From positions 1 to 41,039 of the forward strand of contig CAAGKF010000368.1 of assembly GCA_900770345.1 (NCBI GenBank): a stretch of DNA of 41,039 bases. Direction: 5' to 3'. The translations under genes were made by a program, and so were the position numbers. The DNA comes from Lachnospiraceae bacterium. Its GTDB lineage: Bacteria > Bacillota > Clostridia > Lachnospirales > Lachnospiraceae. Shown one piece after another: positions 7,580 through 16,348 of this stretch. Position 1 is the stretch's first letter, and each line of letters opens with the position of its first letter. Under the pieces are notes generated by a model. The model did no database searches, had not been told where the DNA came from, and saw only the letters and a list, made by a program, of their open reading frames with translations.

Positions 7580-7608
7580 ATTATAACTCGTTTTTTTCTG
7601 TATGTCGA
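7580..7608 (-). promoter_or_regulatory. sigma-A promoter of dppA
   Basis: The minus strand reads TCGACA (7603-7608), 17 bases, TATAAT (7580-7585). The start point near 7573 would give a leader of about 118 bases containing the terminator hairpin. Confidence 0.65.
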
Positions 7609-7644
7609 GATGTCTCCATTGAACTGCTGCGATTTATTTGCCCT

Positions 7645-8664
7645 TTATTTTACTACCGCTTCCTCCGCCTGCCTTGCAGCTTTTTTGGCTTCCTCTGTGT
7701 CGTACAGATGGCAGTATACAAAATGGTCCTCTCCCACCTGATACTTCTGAGGCGGCTCGGTTTTGCAGCGCTCCATGCACTTTGGACAGCGGGTGTGGAA
7801 CTTGCAGCCGCTGGGCGGATTCATCGCGGAAGGAATATTGCCCTCCAGGATAATGCGTTCTTTTTTCGCCTTCGGATCCGGAATGGGAACCGCGGACAGA
7901 AGAGCCTGGGTATAGGGATGCAGAGGATTCTGGTACAGATTATATTTATCTGCAACCTCCACAAAATTTCCCAGATACATAACGCCTACCCGGTCGCTGA
8001 TATGCTCCACAACGCTCAGATCATGAGCGACGAAAATGTAAGTCAGGTTCAGGTCACGCTTCAGCTGGTTCAGCAGGTTCAGCACCTGAGACTGGATGGA
8101 TACATCCAGTGCGGAAACAGGCTCGTCCGCAATAATCAGCTGAGGCTGCACAGCCAGAGCTCTGGCAATGCCGATACGCTGTCGCTGTCCGCCGGAAAAT
8201 TCATGAGGATAGCGGTTGGCGTGATAATCATCCAAACCCACACGGCGCAGCAGTTCGATCACTGCCTTGTCGGTCTCTTCCCTTGTTTTGGTCAGTCCAT
8301 GGATGATCAGCGGTTCTGCCACGATATCGCGCACCGACATACGCGGATTTAAGGATGCGTAGGGATCCTGGAACACCATCTGAACCTTTTTGCGGATCGG
8401 ACGCATCTGCCTTGGGGTATATTTGGAAATCTCTTCGCCGTCCAGCAGAATGGAACCCTCCGTCGGCTCGATCAGCTTGCAGATACTTTTTCCCAGAGTG
8501 GATTTGCCGCAGCCGGATTCACCTACGATGCCGAATACCTCTCCTCTGCGCACCTCAAAATCCACTCCGTCAACGGCCTTTACGCAAGCTTTTTCTTTGC
8601 CCATGCCCCCTTTTACAGGGTAATACTGCTTCAAACCTTTTACTTCCAGCAAATTATCTGTCAT
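7645..8664 (-). CDS. Peptide ABC transporter ATP-binding protein (OppF/DppF type)
   Basis: 339 residues. It has Walker A GESGCGKS, the Q-loop MVFQDPYASLNPRM, the signature FSGGQRQR, Walker B LIIADEPVSALD, and the C-terminal oligo/dipeptide extension with cysteines (SGCKFHTRCPKCMERC) that binds an iron-sulfur cluster in some homologues. Its ATG overlaps the TGA of the upstream ATPase by one base (TGATG), which suggests translational coupling. It powers import together with the other ATPase and two permeases upstream. Confidence 0.96.
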   Translation of the reverse strand: MTDNLLEVKGLKQYYPVKGGMGKEKACVKAVDGVDFEVRRGEVFGIVGESGCGKSTLGKSICKLIEPTEGSILLDGEEISKYTPRQMRPIRKKVQMVFQDPYASLNPRMSVRDIVAEPLIIHGLTKTREETDKAVIELLRRVGLDDYHANRYPHEFSGGQRQRIGIARALAVQPQLIIADEPVSALDVSIQSQVLNLLNQLKRDLNLTYIFVAHDLSVVEHISDRVGVMYLGNFVEVADKYNLYQNPLHPYTQALLSAVPIPDPKAKKERIILEGNIPSAMNPPSGCKFHTRCPKCMERCKTEPPQKYQVGEDHFVYCHLYDTEEAKKAARQAEEAVVK

Positions 8665-9701
8665 CAGTTCTTACCCCCTTTCTGCTGACACAGCCAGCAT
8701 CTGCTCTGATGTCCTCCGCCCAGTTCCGTAAAGCCAGGTTCTTCCTCCCGGCACTTATCGAAGGCATATTTACAGCGGGGCGCGAATTTGCAGCCCTGAG
8801 GCATATATTTCGGATTCGGAACATTGCCGGGAATGGATTCCAGTTCCTCCACATGCTCACCCAGCTTCGGGATTGAATTCAGCAGTCCCTCGGTATAGGG
8901 ATGAGACGGCTTGTCAAAAATATCATATACGGAGCCCTTCTCCACAACGCGGCCGCAGTACATAACAACGACCTGATCACAGACCTCCGCCACAACGCCA
9001 AGATCATGCGTAATAAAAAGAATGGAAGTTCCGATTTCCTTCTTCAGCTTATTCATCAGATCCAGGATTTGAGCCTGAATCGTAACGTCAAGAGCCGTGG
9101 TCGGTTCATCGGCAATCAAAATCTGTGGGTTGCATACCAGAGCCATGGCGATCATAACGCGCTGACGCTGTCCGCCGGAAAGCTGGAACGGGAACTCCCG
9201 CATCATCTTCTCAACCCTTGGAAGGCCTGTCATTTTCAGCATCTCTATCGCTTTTTCTTCCGCTTCCTTTTTACTCACCTTCTGATGCAGAAGAATACAT
9301 TCCATGATCTGATCACCGATTCTCATAACCGGATTCAGACTGGTCATCGGTTCCTGGAAGATCATGGAGATCTTACTTCCGCGAAGCTTGCGGCGTTCTT
9401 CGTTGCTTACATGAACAATGTCTTTGCCGTCCAGAAGAATCTGTCCTTCCTCCACGCGCCCTGTCGTACCCATCAGAAGTCCCATAACAGAAAGGGCTGT
9501 AACGCTTTTGCCGCTTCCGGACTCGCCTACGATACCCAGAGTGGAGCCTTCCTTCAATTCAATGTCCACACCATCCACAGACTTGACAATACCGCTGTCC
9601 ATATGGAACCAGGTGTGCATGTTTTTGATCTCCAGTATATTTTTGCCGTCAGTGCCTTTCACAGGCTCAACTTTTATTGTATCATTTTTTACATCTGCCA
9701 T
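8664..9701 (-). CDS. Peptide ABC transporter ATP-binding protein (OppD/DppD type)
   Basis: 345 residues from the ATG at 9701, which has AGGAGG 8 bases upstream; a GTG three codons earlier is too close. Motifs are Walker A GESGSGKS, Q-loop MIFQEPMTSLNPVM, signature LSGGQRQR, Walker B LIADEPTTALD and the C-terminal SIPGNVPNPKYMPQGCKFAPRCKYAFDKC region. It pairs with the downstream ATPase as the heterodimeric motor of the importer. It follows the OppC-type permease by 13 bases. Confidence 0.96.
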   Translation of the reverse strand: MADVKNDTIKVEPVKGTDGKNILEIKNMHTWFHMDSGIVKSVDGVDIELKEGSTLGIVGESGSGKSVTALSVMGLLMGTTGRVEEGQILLDGKDIVHVSNEERRKLRGSKISMIFQEPMTSLNPVMRIGDQIMECILLHQKVSKKEAEEKAIEMLKMTGLPRVEKMMREFPFQLSGGQRQRVMIAMALVCNPQILIADEPTTALDVTIQAQILDLMNKLKKEIGTSILFITHDLGVVAEVCDQVVVMYCGRVVEKGSVYDIFDKPSHPYTEGLLNSIPKLGEHVEELESIPGNVPNPKYMPQGCKFAPRCKYAFDKCREEEPGFTELGGGHQSRCWLCQQKGGKN

Positions 9702-9714
9702 CTGATGCACCTCC

Positions 9715-10611
9715 TTAATCCGTCAGCTTCGGATCCAGTGCATCACGCAGACCGTCTCCCAGAAGGTTGAAGCTCAGAACGGTCATAAAGATTGCAAGAC
9801 CCGGGAACAAAGTGATATGCCAGCTGTTCATCATATAAGTACGCCCGTTGCTCAGCAGAAGACCCCATTCTGGTGTAGGCGGCTGCGCGCCCATTCCCAG
9901 AAAGCTTAAGGAAGATGCTGTCAGGATGGAGGAACCGATTGACATACTGTACTGTACGATAATATCCGGAATCGCACTGGGCAGAATATGTTTAAATAGG
10001 ATACGGGCATCTCCGGCGCCGATATTCTTTGCTGCCTGTACAAATACGCTGTTCTTGGTTGCGAGAGTATTGCCGCGTACCAGACGGGCAAATTTAGGAA
10101 CATTAAATACAGCAACTGCGATCACCACATTCGTCATGCCGCTGCCCAGAATTGCAACAATTGCAATTGCCAGAATAATTCCGGGGAATGCAAACAGCGC
10201 ATCACAGACCCTCATGATCATGGAGTCGATCAGTCCGCCGTAATAGCCGCCCACCAGTCCCAGTACGGTTCCGATCACCGCCGCAATGGTTACGGAGAAC
10301 AGACCCACACTCAGGGAGATGCCGGTGCCGCAGATAATACGTGAAAACAGATCACGGCCGAATTCATCCGTACCAAAAAGATGAGCGGCAGTAGGTGACT
10401 GCATGATCGCCGAATAATCATATTCATTGATTCCGTAGGGAGCAACAAATTTCGCTGTAAATGACAGCACTACGAGAAAAAGGATAAATACCAGCGCCGC
10501 TATTGCTGTTTTCTGTTTCTTGAATTTTCTTACAAACTCGGAAAACGGAGTGCTGATGTCGGCTTTTTCGCCTGCTGTCTGAGCAGCTTTTGTGTTTTCT
10601 TTCTTTGCCAT
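9715..10611 (-). CDS. Peptide ABC transporter permease (OppC/DppC/GsiD type)
   Basis: 298 residues from MAKKENTKAA; AGGAGG lies 7 bases before the ATG. It has an N-terminal membrane helix (TAIAALVFILFLVVLSF), the HLFGTDEFGRDLFSRIICG motif typical of OppC, and the EAA-type coupling loop (AAKNIGAGDARILFKHILPSAIP). It forms the membrane channel with the OppB-type protein 15 bases upstream. Confidence 0.95.
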   Translation of the reverse strand: MAKKENTKAAQTAGEKADISTPFSEFVRKFKKQKTAIAALVFILFLVVLSFTAKFVAPYGINEYDYSAIMQSPTAAHLFGTDEFGRDLFSRIICGTGISLSVGLFSVTIAAVIGTVLGLVGGYYGGLIDSMIMRVCDALFAFPGIILAIAIVAILGSGMTNVVIAVAVFNVPKFARLVRGNTLATKNSVFVQAAKNIGAGDARILFKHILPSAIPDIIVQYSMSIGSSILTASSLSFLGMGAQPPTPEWGLLLSNGRTYMMNSWHITLFPGLAIFMTVLSFNLLGDGLRDALDPKLTD

Positions 10612-10626
10612 CAAACTTCCTCCTTC

Positions 10627-11547
10627 CTAGCTCAACTGGATTTCCGGATTGAGCACGGCATAAAGCACGTCAACAATCAGGTTGATAACCACAAAGTGCA
10701 GTGAGAAAATCAGGATCAGAGACTGAATTGCCGGATAATCACGGTAATTTACGGATTCAACCAGCAGAGAGCCGAGACCCGGAAAAGCAAATACGGATTC
10801 CGTTACAACAGAACCGCCCAGCAGGAAACCAAACTGAAGTCCTACGACAGTTACAACAGAGATCATTGCATTTCGGAACGCATGCTTCCAGATGACAACC
10901 TTCTCCTTCAGGCCCTTTGCGCGGGCCGTACGGATATAGTCATCCTTCAGCACTTCTATAATGGAAGAGCGGGTAAAGCGGGCGATAATTGCCGCAATAC
11001 TGGAGCCCAGAGCGATCGAGGGTAATACGAGACTCTTCAGAGAATCTGCACCTGTGGTTGGAAACCACTTCAGCCGAACAGAGAAAATCATGATCAGCAT
11101 AAAGCCTACCCAGAATGAGGGCAGCGATATGCCGGATACTGCCAGTGTCATACCTGTGTAGTCCTGCCACTTGCTTCGGTTCCTGCCGGACCACACACCA
11201 AGCAGAATACCGACTATGGTACTCCATGTAAGAGCCATGAGAGTCAGCTTTGCCGTATTGGCATAACGGTTTGCTATTTCAACGGTAACCGGACGCTTTG
11301 TACGCAGGGAAGTTCCCAGATCTCCCTTCAGAAGTCCCGTTACATAACTGATATACTGTTCATGAATCGGTTTGTCCAGTCCCAGTTCCTCTCTTACCAC
11401 CTGCACATCTTCCAGTGTGGCCTGAGGTCCCGCCACCAGACGCGCCGGATCGCCCGGGATCAGGCGGACAAAGAAAAATACGAATGTTACCACGATAATC
11501 AGGGTAGGTATCACTCCAATAATTCTTTTTCCTATGTACCTTAACAT
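10627..11547 (-). CDS. Peptide ABC transporter permease (OppB/DppB/GsiC type)
   Basis: 306 residues from MLRYIGKRIIGVIPTL; a longer ATG start lacks the typical family beginning. Family features are FFVRLIPGDPARLVAG near the N-terminus, the SLRTKRPVTVEI periplasmic stretch and the coupling loop RTARAKGLKEKVVIWKHAFRNA. It is preceded by an AGGTG ribosome site and, further upstream, by the terminator that ends the binding-protein gene, so the permease and ATPase genes are probably expressed by partial read-through. Confidence 0.95.
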   Translation of the reverse strand: MLRYIGKRIIGVIPTLIIVVTFVFFFVRLIPGDPARLVAGPQATLEDVQVVREELGLDKPIHEQYISYVTGLLKGDLGTSLRTKRPVTVEIANRYANTAKLTLMALTWSTIVGILLGVWSGRNRSKWQDYTGMTLAVSGISLPSFWVGFMLIMIFSVRLKWFPTTGADSLKSLVLPSIALGSSIAAIIARFTRSSIIEVLKDDYIRTARAKGLKEKVVIWKHAFRNAMISVVTVVGLQFGFLLGGSVVTESVFAFPGLGSLLVESVNYRDYPAIQSLILIFSLHFVVINLIVDVLYAVLNPEIQLS

Positions 11548-11601
11548 GCACTCAACACCTTTCCTAACAAAATGGGGCATACACCCTGGTCTGCGAGTTA
11601 C

Positions 11602-11642
11602 AAAAAAATGGCATGGCAGGGACGCCTGAAGGCGTCTCTGCC
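11602..11642 (-). terminator. Terminator between binding-protein gene and permease genes
   Basis: A 12-bp stem (11615-11626 with 11631-11642, one mismatch) with a TTCA tetraloop is followed on the minus strand by ATGCCA and seven T. Such partial terminators commonly make the binding protein more abundant than the membrane parts. Confidence 0.85.
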
Positions 11643-11673
11643 AAACCCTGCCTAACCATCCATGATGTCAGGA

Positions 11674-13347
11674 TTACTTGCTCATCTTGCCGTTTCTTAA
11701 GTTGATGCAGTTATCCGGAAATACCTTTACATCAATGACGTTCTTGGAAGTTGCCCATGTGTTGGCATCATTGGCCAGACAGATCAGCGGAGACTCCTCC
11801 CAAATGATGTCCTGAGCCTTTGTGTATGCCTCTGCTCTCTTCGCGTCATCTGCGGTAGAAAGTGCATCCTGAAGAAGCTGATCCACTTCGTCATTCTCAT
11901 AATAGCAGATGTTGTAGCTCATAGGAGGTTCAGACTCGCTGGCAAGCAGAGGACGGATACCCCAGTCCGCGTCACCGGTGGACGGAGACCAGCCGATCAC
12001 ATACATCTCGACCTCAGCCCCAGAGCCCGGAACATCCACATCCTGAATCTTCTGGTTAACAACCGCGCTCTCCAGAGCGTTGATCTCCACTTCAATGCCA
12101 ACCTGAGCCAGCTGCTGCTGCAGGAACTCACACTGTTTTGTATTGGCAGTAGTGGATGCGCACATGATACTGGTCTTAAAACCATCAGGGTAACCTGCTT
12201 CTGTCAGAAGCGCTTTTGCCTTCTCGATATCATATGCATATACCTCATTGCCCTTGTAATACTGAACGGCCGGTCCGATTACAGAGGTCGCCGGAGTTGC
12301 AACACCGTTCTTTACAACAGCACAGTAAGCTTCCTTGTTGATCGCGTAGTTGATTGCCTGACGAACTCTTACGTCATTAAACGGCGCCTTCTGATTGTTC
12401 ATCATCAGATAGCGAACTACAATGCCCTCTTCCTGACCTACCGTTACATTGCTGTCCCCGCGCAGACTTTCGATACTCTCAGTGGGAACAGGCCAGATCA
12501 GCTGTGCATCACCGGACTGAAGCATCGCCACACGTGTTGCATTTTCAGATACCGGTTTGAAGGTAATGGTCTTGAAGCCCGCATCCGGATCCACCAGAGC
12601 GGTACCGCCGCAGATGTCGGCATCATAGCCCCACCAGTCCTTGTTCAGAGCGATCGTTGCATGCTCGCCTGCTACCCACTCTACAAAGGTATACTGACCG
12701 GTGCCTACAGGCGCCTTTGCGGCTTCTTCATTTCCTTTTTCAATAACCTTGGGGCTTACACACACGCAGGCAGGATGTGCCAGAGTCGGAATAAATGCAC
12801 CGAAGGGGCTTTCCAGTGTTACTTTCACAGTATAATCGTCAACGATCTCCGTACCCTTAAGAACATTGCAAAGAAGTGTGGTTCTCTTAAGGCCCAGATT
12901 CTTGTCACCCCAGCGGTCCAGGTTTGCTTTCGCCGCTTCTGCATTCCAGGGCGTACCGTCAGAAAACTGAACTCCCTCTCTCAGCTTGATCGTAAACTCG
13001 GTTGCATCGTCATTTGCCTCGTAGCCGGTTGCCAGCATCGGGATAATCTTCATCTCGTCATCAAAGCCGAACAAACCATCCATCATCAGTCTCTGAATAC
13101 CGCCGGATAAAGTATCACTGGTATCCATCGGGTCCATAGTGGTAAAATCTACCAGCATTGCTGCCACGATGTCCGTATCCTGAGATACAGATTCACCTGC
13201 CGCTATTGTTGCTGCTTCCGTAGTTTCTGCCGCCGCTGCCGCTGTGGTTTCTGCTGTTTTGCCGGTGCCCCCGCCGCCGCATCCTGTTAATGCTGCCATA
13301 GCTGCAGCAAGAACAAGTGCGCACATTTTTCTCGCGCTTTTCTTCAT
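11674..13347 (-). CDS. Peptide-binding lipoprotein, SBP family 5 (GsiB-like), copy 1
   Basis: 557 residues. The signal peptide and lipobox are clear (MKKSARKMCALVLAAAMAALTGC), so the mature protein is anchored by a lipid at Cys. After a low-complexity Ala/Thr/Glu linker comes the extracellular binding domain: VDFTTMDPMDTSDTLSGGIQ, EFTIKLREGVQFSDGTPWNAEAAKANLDR, FNDVRVRQAINYAINKEAY, IGWSPSTGDADWGIRPLLAS. The last two patterns and the order of motifs recall GsiB, the glutathione-binding protein. It is a close paralogue of the next gene upstream. It has its own promoter and an AGGAGG site. Confidence 0.94.
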   Translation of the reverse strand: MKKSARKMCALVLAAAMAALTGCGGGGTGKTAETTAAAAAETTEAATIAAGESVSQDTDIVAAMLVDFTTMDPMDTSDTLSGGIQRLMMDGLFGFDDEMKIIPMLATGYEANDDATEFTIKLREGVQFSDGTPWNAEAAKANLDRWGDKNLGLKRTTLLCNVLKGTEIVDDYTVKVTLESPFGAFIPTLAHPACVCVSPKVIEKGNEEAAKAPVGTGQYTFVEWVAGEHATIALNKDWWGYDADICGGTALVDPDAGFKTITFKPVSENATRVAMLQSGDAQLIWPVPTESIESLRGDSNVTVGQEEGIVVRYLMMNNQKAPFNDVRVRQAINYAINKEAYCAVVKNGVATPATSVIGPAVQYYKGNEVYAYDIEKAKALLTEAGYPDGFKTSIMCASTTANTKQCEFLQQQLAQVGIEVEINALESAVVNQKIQDVDVPGSGAEVEMYVIGWSPSTGDADWGIRPLLASESEPPMSYNICYYENDEVDQLLQDALSTADDAKRAEAYTKAQDIIWEESPLICLANDANTWATSKNVIDVKVFPDNCINLRNGKMSK

Positions 13348-13397
13348 GAAAAATCTTCCTCCTGTCAATTATTTTTCCTGAAACAGGTTGCTCAGGT

Positions 13398-13414
13398 GTT
13401 CGTCTCCTGCGAAC
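13398..13414 (-). repeat. Leader hairpin upstream of binding protein copy 1
   Basis: GTTCG-N7-CGAAC lies in the 5' leader between the promoter and the ribosome site. A hairpin of related sequence occupies the same place before copy 2 (15327-15343), which suggests mRNA stabilisation or regulation. Confidence 0.45.
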
Positions 13415-13435
13415 ATTCGTGTTTAACAACTATAC

Positions 13436-13465
13436 ATTCTAGCATATAAAAAAGTGATATGTCAA
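13436..13465 (-). promoter_or_regulatory. sigma-A promoter of binding protein copy 1
   Basis: The minus strand reads TTGACA (13460-13465), 18 bases, TAGAAT (13436-13441). Confidence 0.75.
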
Positions 13466-13484
13466 TCAATTTGTTAAAAACTGC

Positions 13485-13540
13485 AAAAAGAGATCTTTCA
13501 AGCAATCAGCAGAATGCATATCACCAGCTTCAAAGATCCC
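13485..13540 (-). terminator. Terminator of binding protein copy 2
   Basis: A 14-base arm pair (13490-13503 with 13527-13540, two mismatches) with a 23-base loop is followed on the minus strand by CTTTTTG. It separates the two paralogous genes. Confidence 0.65.
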
Positions 13541-13597
13541 TTTTATAGTATTATATTTCTGCCAAAAATCTGTTTTTGACGGGTCGATCGTCCAAAA

Positions 13598-15283
13598 CTA
13601 CTGGCTCATCTTGCCGTTTCTGAGATTTACTGCTCCGTCCGGGAAAATCTTAACATCTGTAATCCTGCTGGAGGTTGCCCAGGTATTGTCATCAATTGCA
13701 ACGCTTACCAGAGGGCATTCCTCCCAGATGATGTCCTGAGCCTTTGCGTAAGCCTCTGCTCTCTTGTTTTCATCTGCTGTAGAAAGTGCATCCTGAAGCA
13801 GCTGGTCAAATTCATCATTCTCATAATAGCACATATTATAGCTCATCGGCGGCTCGGATTCCTTTGCCAGCAGCGGCCTAATTCCCCAGTCCGCATCACC
13901 GGTGGACGGTGACCATCCGCTGATATACAGCTCAACCTCTGCTTCGGAACCGGGAACATCCACATCCTGAATACGCTGATTCATAACTGCATTTTCCAGT
14001 GATACAATCTGAGCATCAATACCAACAATCGCCAGCTGCTGCTGATAGAATTCAGCCTGTTTTAAGTTGGAAGTGGTGGTATTGCATATGATAGTGGTTT
14101 TGAAGCCATCCGGATATCCTGCCTCTGCCAGAAGCTCCTTTGCCTTCTCCGGATCATAGGGATACGGCTCGTTGGCTTTGAAATGCTGTACAGAAGGTCC
14201 GATCACAGACTCTGCCGGTACAGCAAGGCCATTTTTGACAACTGCACAGTAAGCTTCCTTGTTGATCGCGTAATTGATTGCCTGACGAACACGAACATCA
14301 TTAAATGGCGCCTTCTGATTGTTTATCATCAGATAACGTGCTACGATACCGGTAGCCTGACCTACGGTCACGTTGGCATCGCTCTTCAGGCCCTCTACAC
14401 TCTCGGTGGGAACCGGCCAGATCACCTGAGCATCTCCCGCCTGGAGCATCGCCACGATCGTCGCGCCCTCTGATACAGGCTTGAAGGTGATGGTCTTAAA
14501 ACCTGCATCTGCGTCTACCAGAGGTGTGCCGCCGCAGATATCAGCATCATAGCCCCACCAGTCTTTGTTCAGCGCAATGGTGGTATGCTCACCTGCGATC
14601 CATTCTACGAAGGTATACTGACCGGTGCCTACAGGCGCCTTTGCGGCCTCTTCATTTCCTTTTTCAATTACCTTTGGGCTTACGCATACACATGCCGGAT
14701 GTGCCAGAGTAGGAATAAACGCACCGAAGGAATTTGTCAGCGTAACCTTCACTGTATACTCATCTACGATCTCTGTCTTATCCAGAATATTGCACAGCAG
14801 AGTTGTTCTCTTCAGACCCAGGTTTTTGTCTCCCCAGCGGTCCAGATTCGCTTTTGCGGCCTCCGCGTTCCATGGAGTGCCGTCAGAAAACTGAATACCC
14901 TCTCTCAGCTTGATCGTAAATTCACTTGCGTCATCATTCGCCTCATAACCGGATGCCAGCATGGGGATGATTTTCATATCATCATCAAAACCGAACAGAC
15001 CATCCATCATCAGTCTCTGAATACCGCCGGAAAGAGTATCGCTGGTATCCATCGGATCCATGGTAGTAAAATCAACAGACATTGCCGCAACAATGTCCGT
15101 ATCCTGAGATACAGAGCTGCCCTCTGCTTCTCCCGCTGCCGCCGGGCTGCCTGTTTCCGCTGCGGAAGCCGCTTCGGACGCCGGCGCTGCTGTCTCGGCA
15201 GGCTTAGAACCACCGCATCCGGTCACAGACAGCATAGCAGCAGCTAACACAAACGCACATAGTTTCTTTGAGCTTTTTTTCAT
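13598..15283 (-). CDS. Peptide-binding lipoprotein, SBP family 5 (GsiB-like), copy 2
   Basis: 561 residues with signal peptide and lipobox (MKKSSKKLCAFVLAAAMLSVTGC), an Ala/Glu/Ser linker and a binding domain nearly collinear with copy 1. By eye most residues agree, for example LSGGIQRLMMDGLFGFDD and ACVCVSPKVIEKGNEEAAKA are the same. Differences are concentrated around residues 290-460 and at the end. An AGGAGG site lies 7 bases before the ATG. Promoter, leader hairpin and terminator are separate from copy 1, so the two can be expressed independently and may bind different peptides for one transporter. Confidence 0.94.
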   Translation of the reverse strand: MKKSSKKLCAFVLAAAMLSVTGCGGSKPAETAAPASEAASAAETGSPAAAGEAEGSSVSQDTDIVAAMSVDFTTMDPMDTSDTLSGGIQRLMMDGLFGFDDDMKIIPMLASGYEANDDASEFTIKLREGIQFSDGTPWNAEAAKANLDRWGDKNLGLKRTTLLCNILDKTEIVDEYTVKVTLTNSFGAFIPTLAHPACVCVSPKVIEKGNEEAAKAPVGTGQYTFVEWIAGEHTTIALNKDWWGYDADICGGTPLVDADAGFKTITFKPVSEGATIVAMLQAGDAQVIWPVPTESVEGLKSDANVTVGQATGIVARYLMINNQKAPFNDVRVRQAINYAINKEAYCAVVKNGLAVPAESVIGPSVQHFKANEPYPYDPEKAKELLAEAGYPDGFKTTIICNTTTSNLKQAEFYQQQLAIVGIDAQIVSLENAVMNQRIQDVDVPGSEAEVELYISGWSPSTGDADWGIRPLLAKESEPPMSYNMCYYENDEFDQLLQDALSTADENKRAEAYAKAQDIIWEECPLVSVAIDDNTWATSSRITDVKIFPDGAVNLRNGKMSQ

Positions 15284-15326
15284 AAATCTACCTCCTGCTT
15301 CTCATTGTTTTCCGCAAACGACAAAT

Positions 15327-15343
15327 GTGCGCTTCCGGCGAAC
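15327..15343 (-). repeat. Leader hairpin upstream of binding protein copy 2
   Basis: GTTCGC and GCGCAC pair with one mismatch around a short loop. The position and sequence mirror the hairpin before copy 1. Confidence 0.4.
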
Positions 15344-15358
15344 AAATTGATTTTGTTC
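15340..15358 (-). promoter_or_regulatory. Operator-like inverted repeat at the copy 2 transcription start
   Basis: GAACAAA-N5-TTTGTTC is a perfect inverted repeat directly downstream of the -10 box (15359-15364), where a bound repressor would block transcription. The binding protein is unknown. Confidence 0.5.
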
Positions 15359-15388
15359 ACTATAACACATTTTTGCCATATTTGTCAA
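15359..15388 (-). promoter_or_regulatory. sigma-A promoter of binding protein copy 2
   Basis: The minus strand reads TTGACA (15383-15388), 18 bases, TATAGT (15359-15364). Confidence 0.75.
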
Positions 15389-15453
15389 CAAATTCATAGT
15401 TTTTATGCCTAAATATCACAACAAAGGCACAACAAAGAGTTTGAAATATATCA

Positions 15454-15482
15454 TTTACTTTTCATTATCCCGGTGTTATACT
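15454..15482 (+). promoter_or_regulatory. Promoter of the peptidase C26 gene
   Basis: TTTACT (15454-15459), 17 bases, TATACT (15477-15482). It lies back to back with the binding-protein promoter. Confidence 0.6.
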
Positions 15483-15559
15483 AAAAAACTGTAATTGCTC
15501 AGAATGTCTAATATGAACTGTTGCAAAAATCAGCAGATTTAAAGAAAGAGGATTTCATC

Positions 15560-16276
15560 ATGTTACCCAAAATCGGAATTACAACCGTTAATCTGTCAAA
15601 TCCAGGAAACGGCTCCTCACGTACCGGCGTCGGTGATACCTATATCAATGCTGTAGTCCGCTGCGGCGGACTTCCTGTTCTGATACCGGTGATAACGGAT
15701 ACCGGGATGCTGGATGCCTATGTAAATGAAATGGATGGTTTTATTTTCAGCGGCGGTATTGACATTTCTCCCTGCTGCTACGGAGAGAACCCTCACGCGC
15801 TGCTGGGAGACACCAGTATGAAGCTGGACCGCTGTCAGATTCCTCTCATGCAGAAGGTAATTGCGGCCAAAAAACCGTTTCTTGCCATCTGCCGGGGCAA
15901 CCAGGTTCTGAATGTGGCCTGCGGAGGAACTCTCTATCAGGATAATTCTCTTCATGGAGGCGAAACCTTCAAGCATATGCAGGCAACGGACCGCGGCGAT
16001 GGAAGCCACCTTGTACACCTGGAAACCGGAAACACCTTCTACCGCCTGTTCGGTGATACTGTCTGGACCAACAGCTACCATCACCAGAGCGTAAAAGAAA
16101 TCGGAAAGAGCCTGCAGATATGCGGATGCGCAGAGGATGGTATTGTGGAGGCCATTGAACTGATCGATTATCCCTTTGGTCTGGGAATCCAGTGGCATCC
16201 GGAAGTTATGTTTCAGGCAGAAGACAGCATGAAGCCTCTGTTTGAAGGGCTGATCAATGCAGCCCGGAAATCCTGA
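15560..16276 (+). CDS. Peptidase C26 / gamma-glutamyl hydrolase (class I glutamine amidotransferase fold)
   Basis: 238 residues from MLPKIGITTVNL, with AGAGGA 7 bases upstream; the longer ORF start has no ribosome site. The nucleophile is Cys111 in FLAICRGNQVLNVACGGTLYQD, and His213/Glu215 lie in IQWHPEV. The SGGIDISPCCYGE motif is typical of gamma-glutamyl-gamma-aminobutyrate hydrolase (PuuD-like) and related C26 enzymes that cut gamma-glutamyl bonds. It is divergent from a GsiB-like binding protein, so a role in opening imported gamma-glutamyl peptides is plausible. No putrescine-pathway neighbours are present. Confidence 0.9.
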   Translation: MLPKIGITTVNLSNPGNGSSRTGVGDTYINAVVRCGGLPVLIPVITDTGMLDAYVNEMDGFIFSGGIDISPCCYGENPHALLGDTSMKLDRCQIPLMQKVIAAKKPFLAICRGNQVLNVACGGTLYQDNSLHGGETFKHMQATDRGDGSHLVHLETGNTFYRLFGDTVWTNSYHHQSVKEIGKSLQICGCAEDGIVEAIELIDYPFGLGIQWHPEVMFQAEDSMKPLFEGLINAARKS

Positions 16277-16348
16277 AGTTCTGAGGGCGTTTCCCCGATA
16301 CATCACAACCATTGCACATTAAAAGAATGTGCGCTGTCGGGCATACCC

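Noticed and set aside
8901..9770. 289-residue plus-strand open frame
   Set aside because: Antisense to the OppD-type ATPase gene, which has all its motifs in frame on the minus strand.
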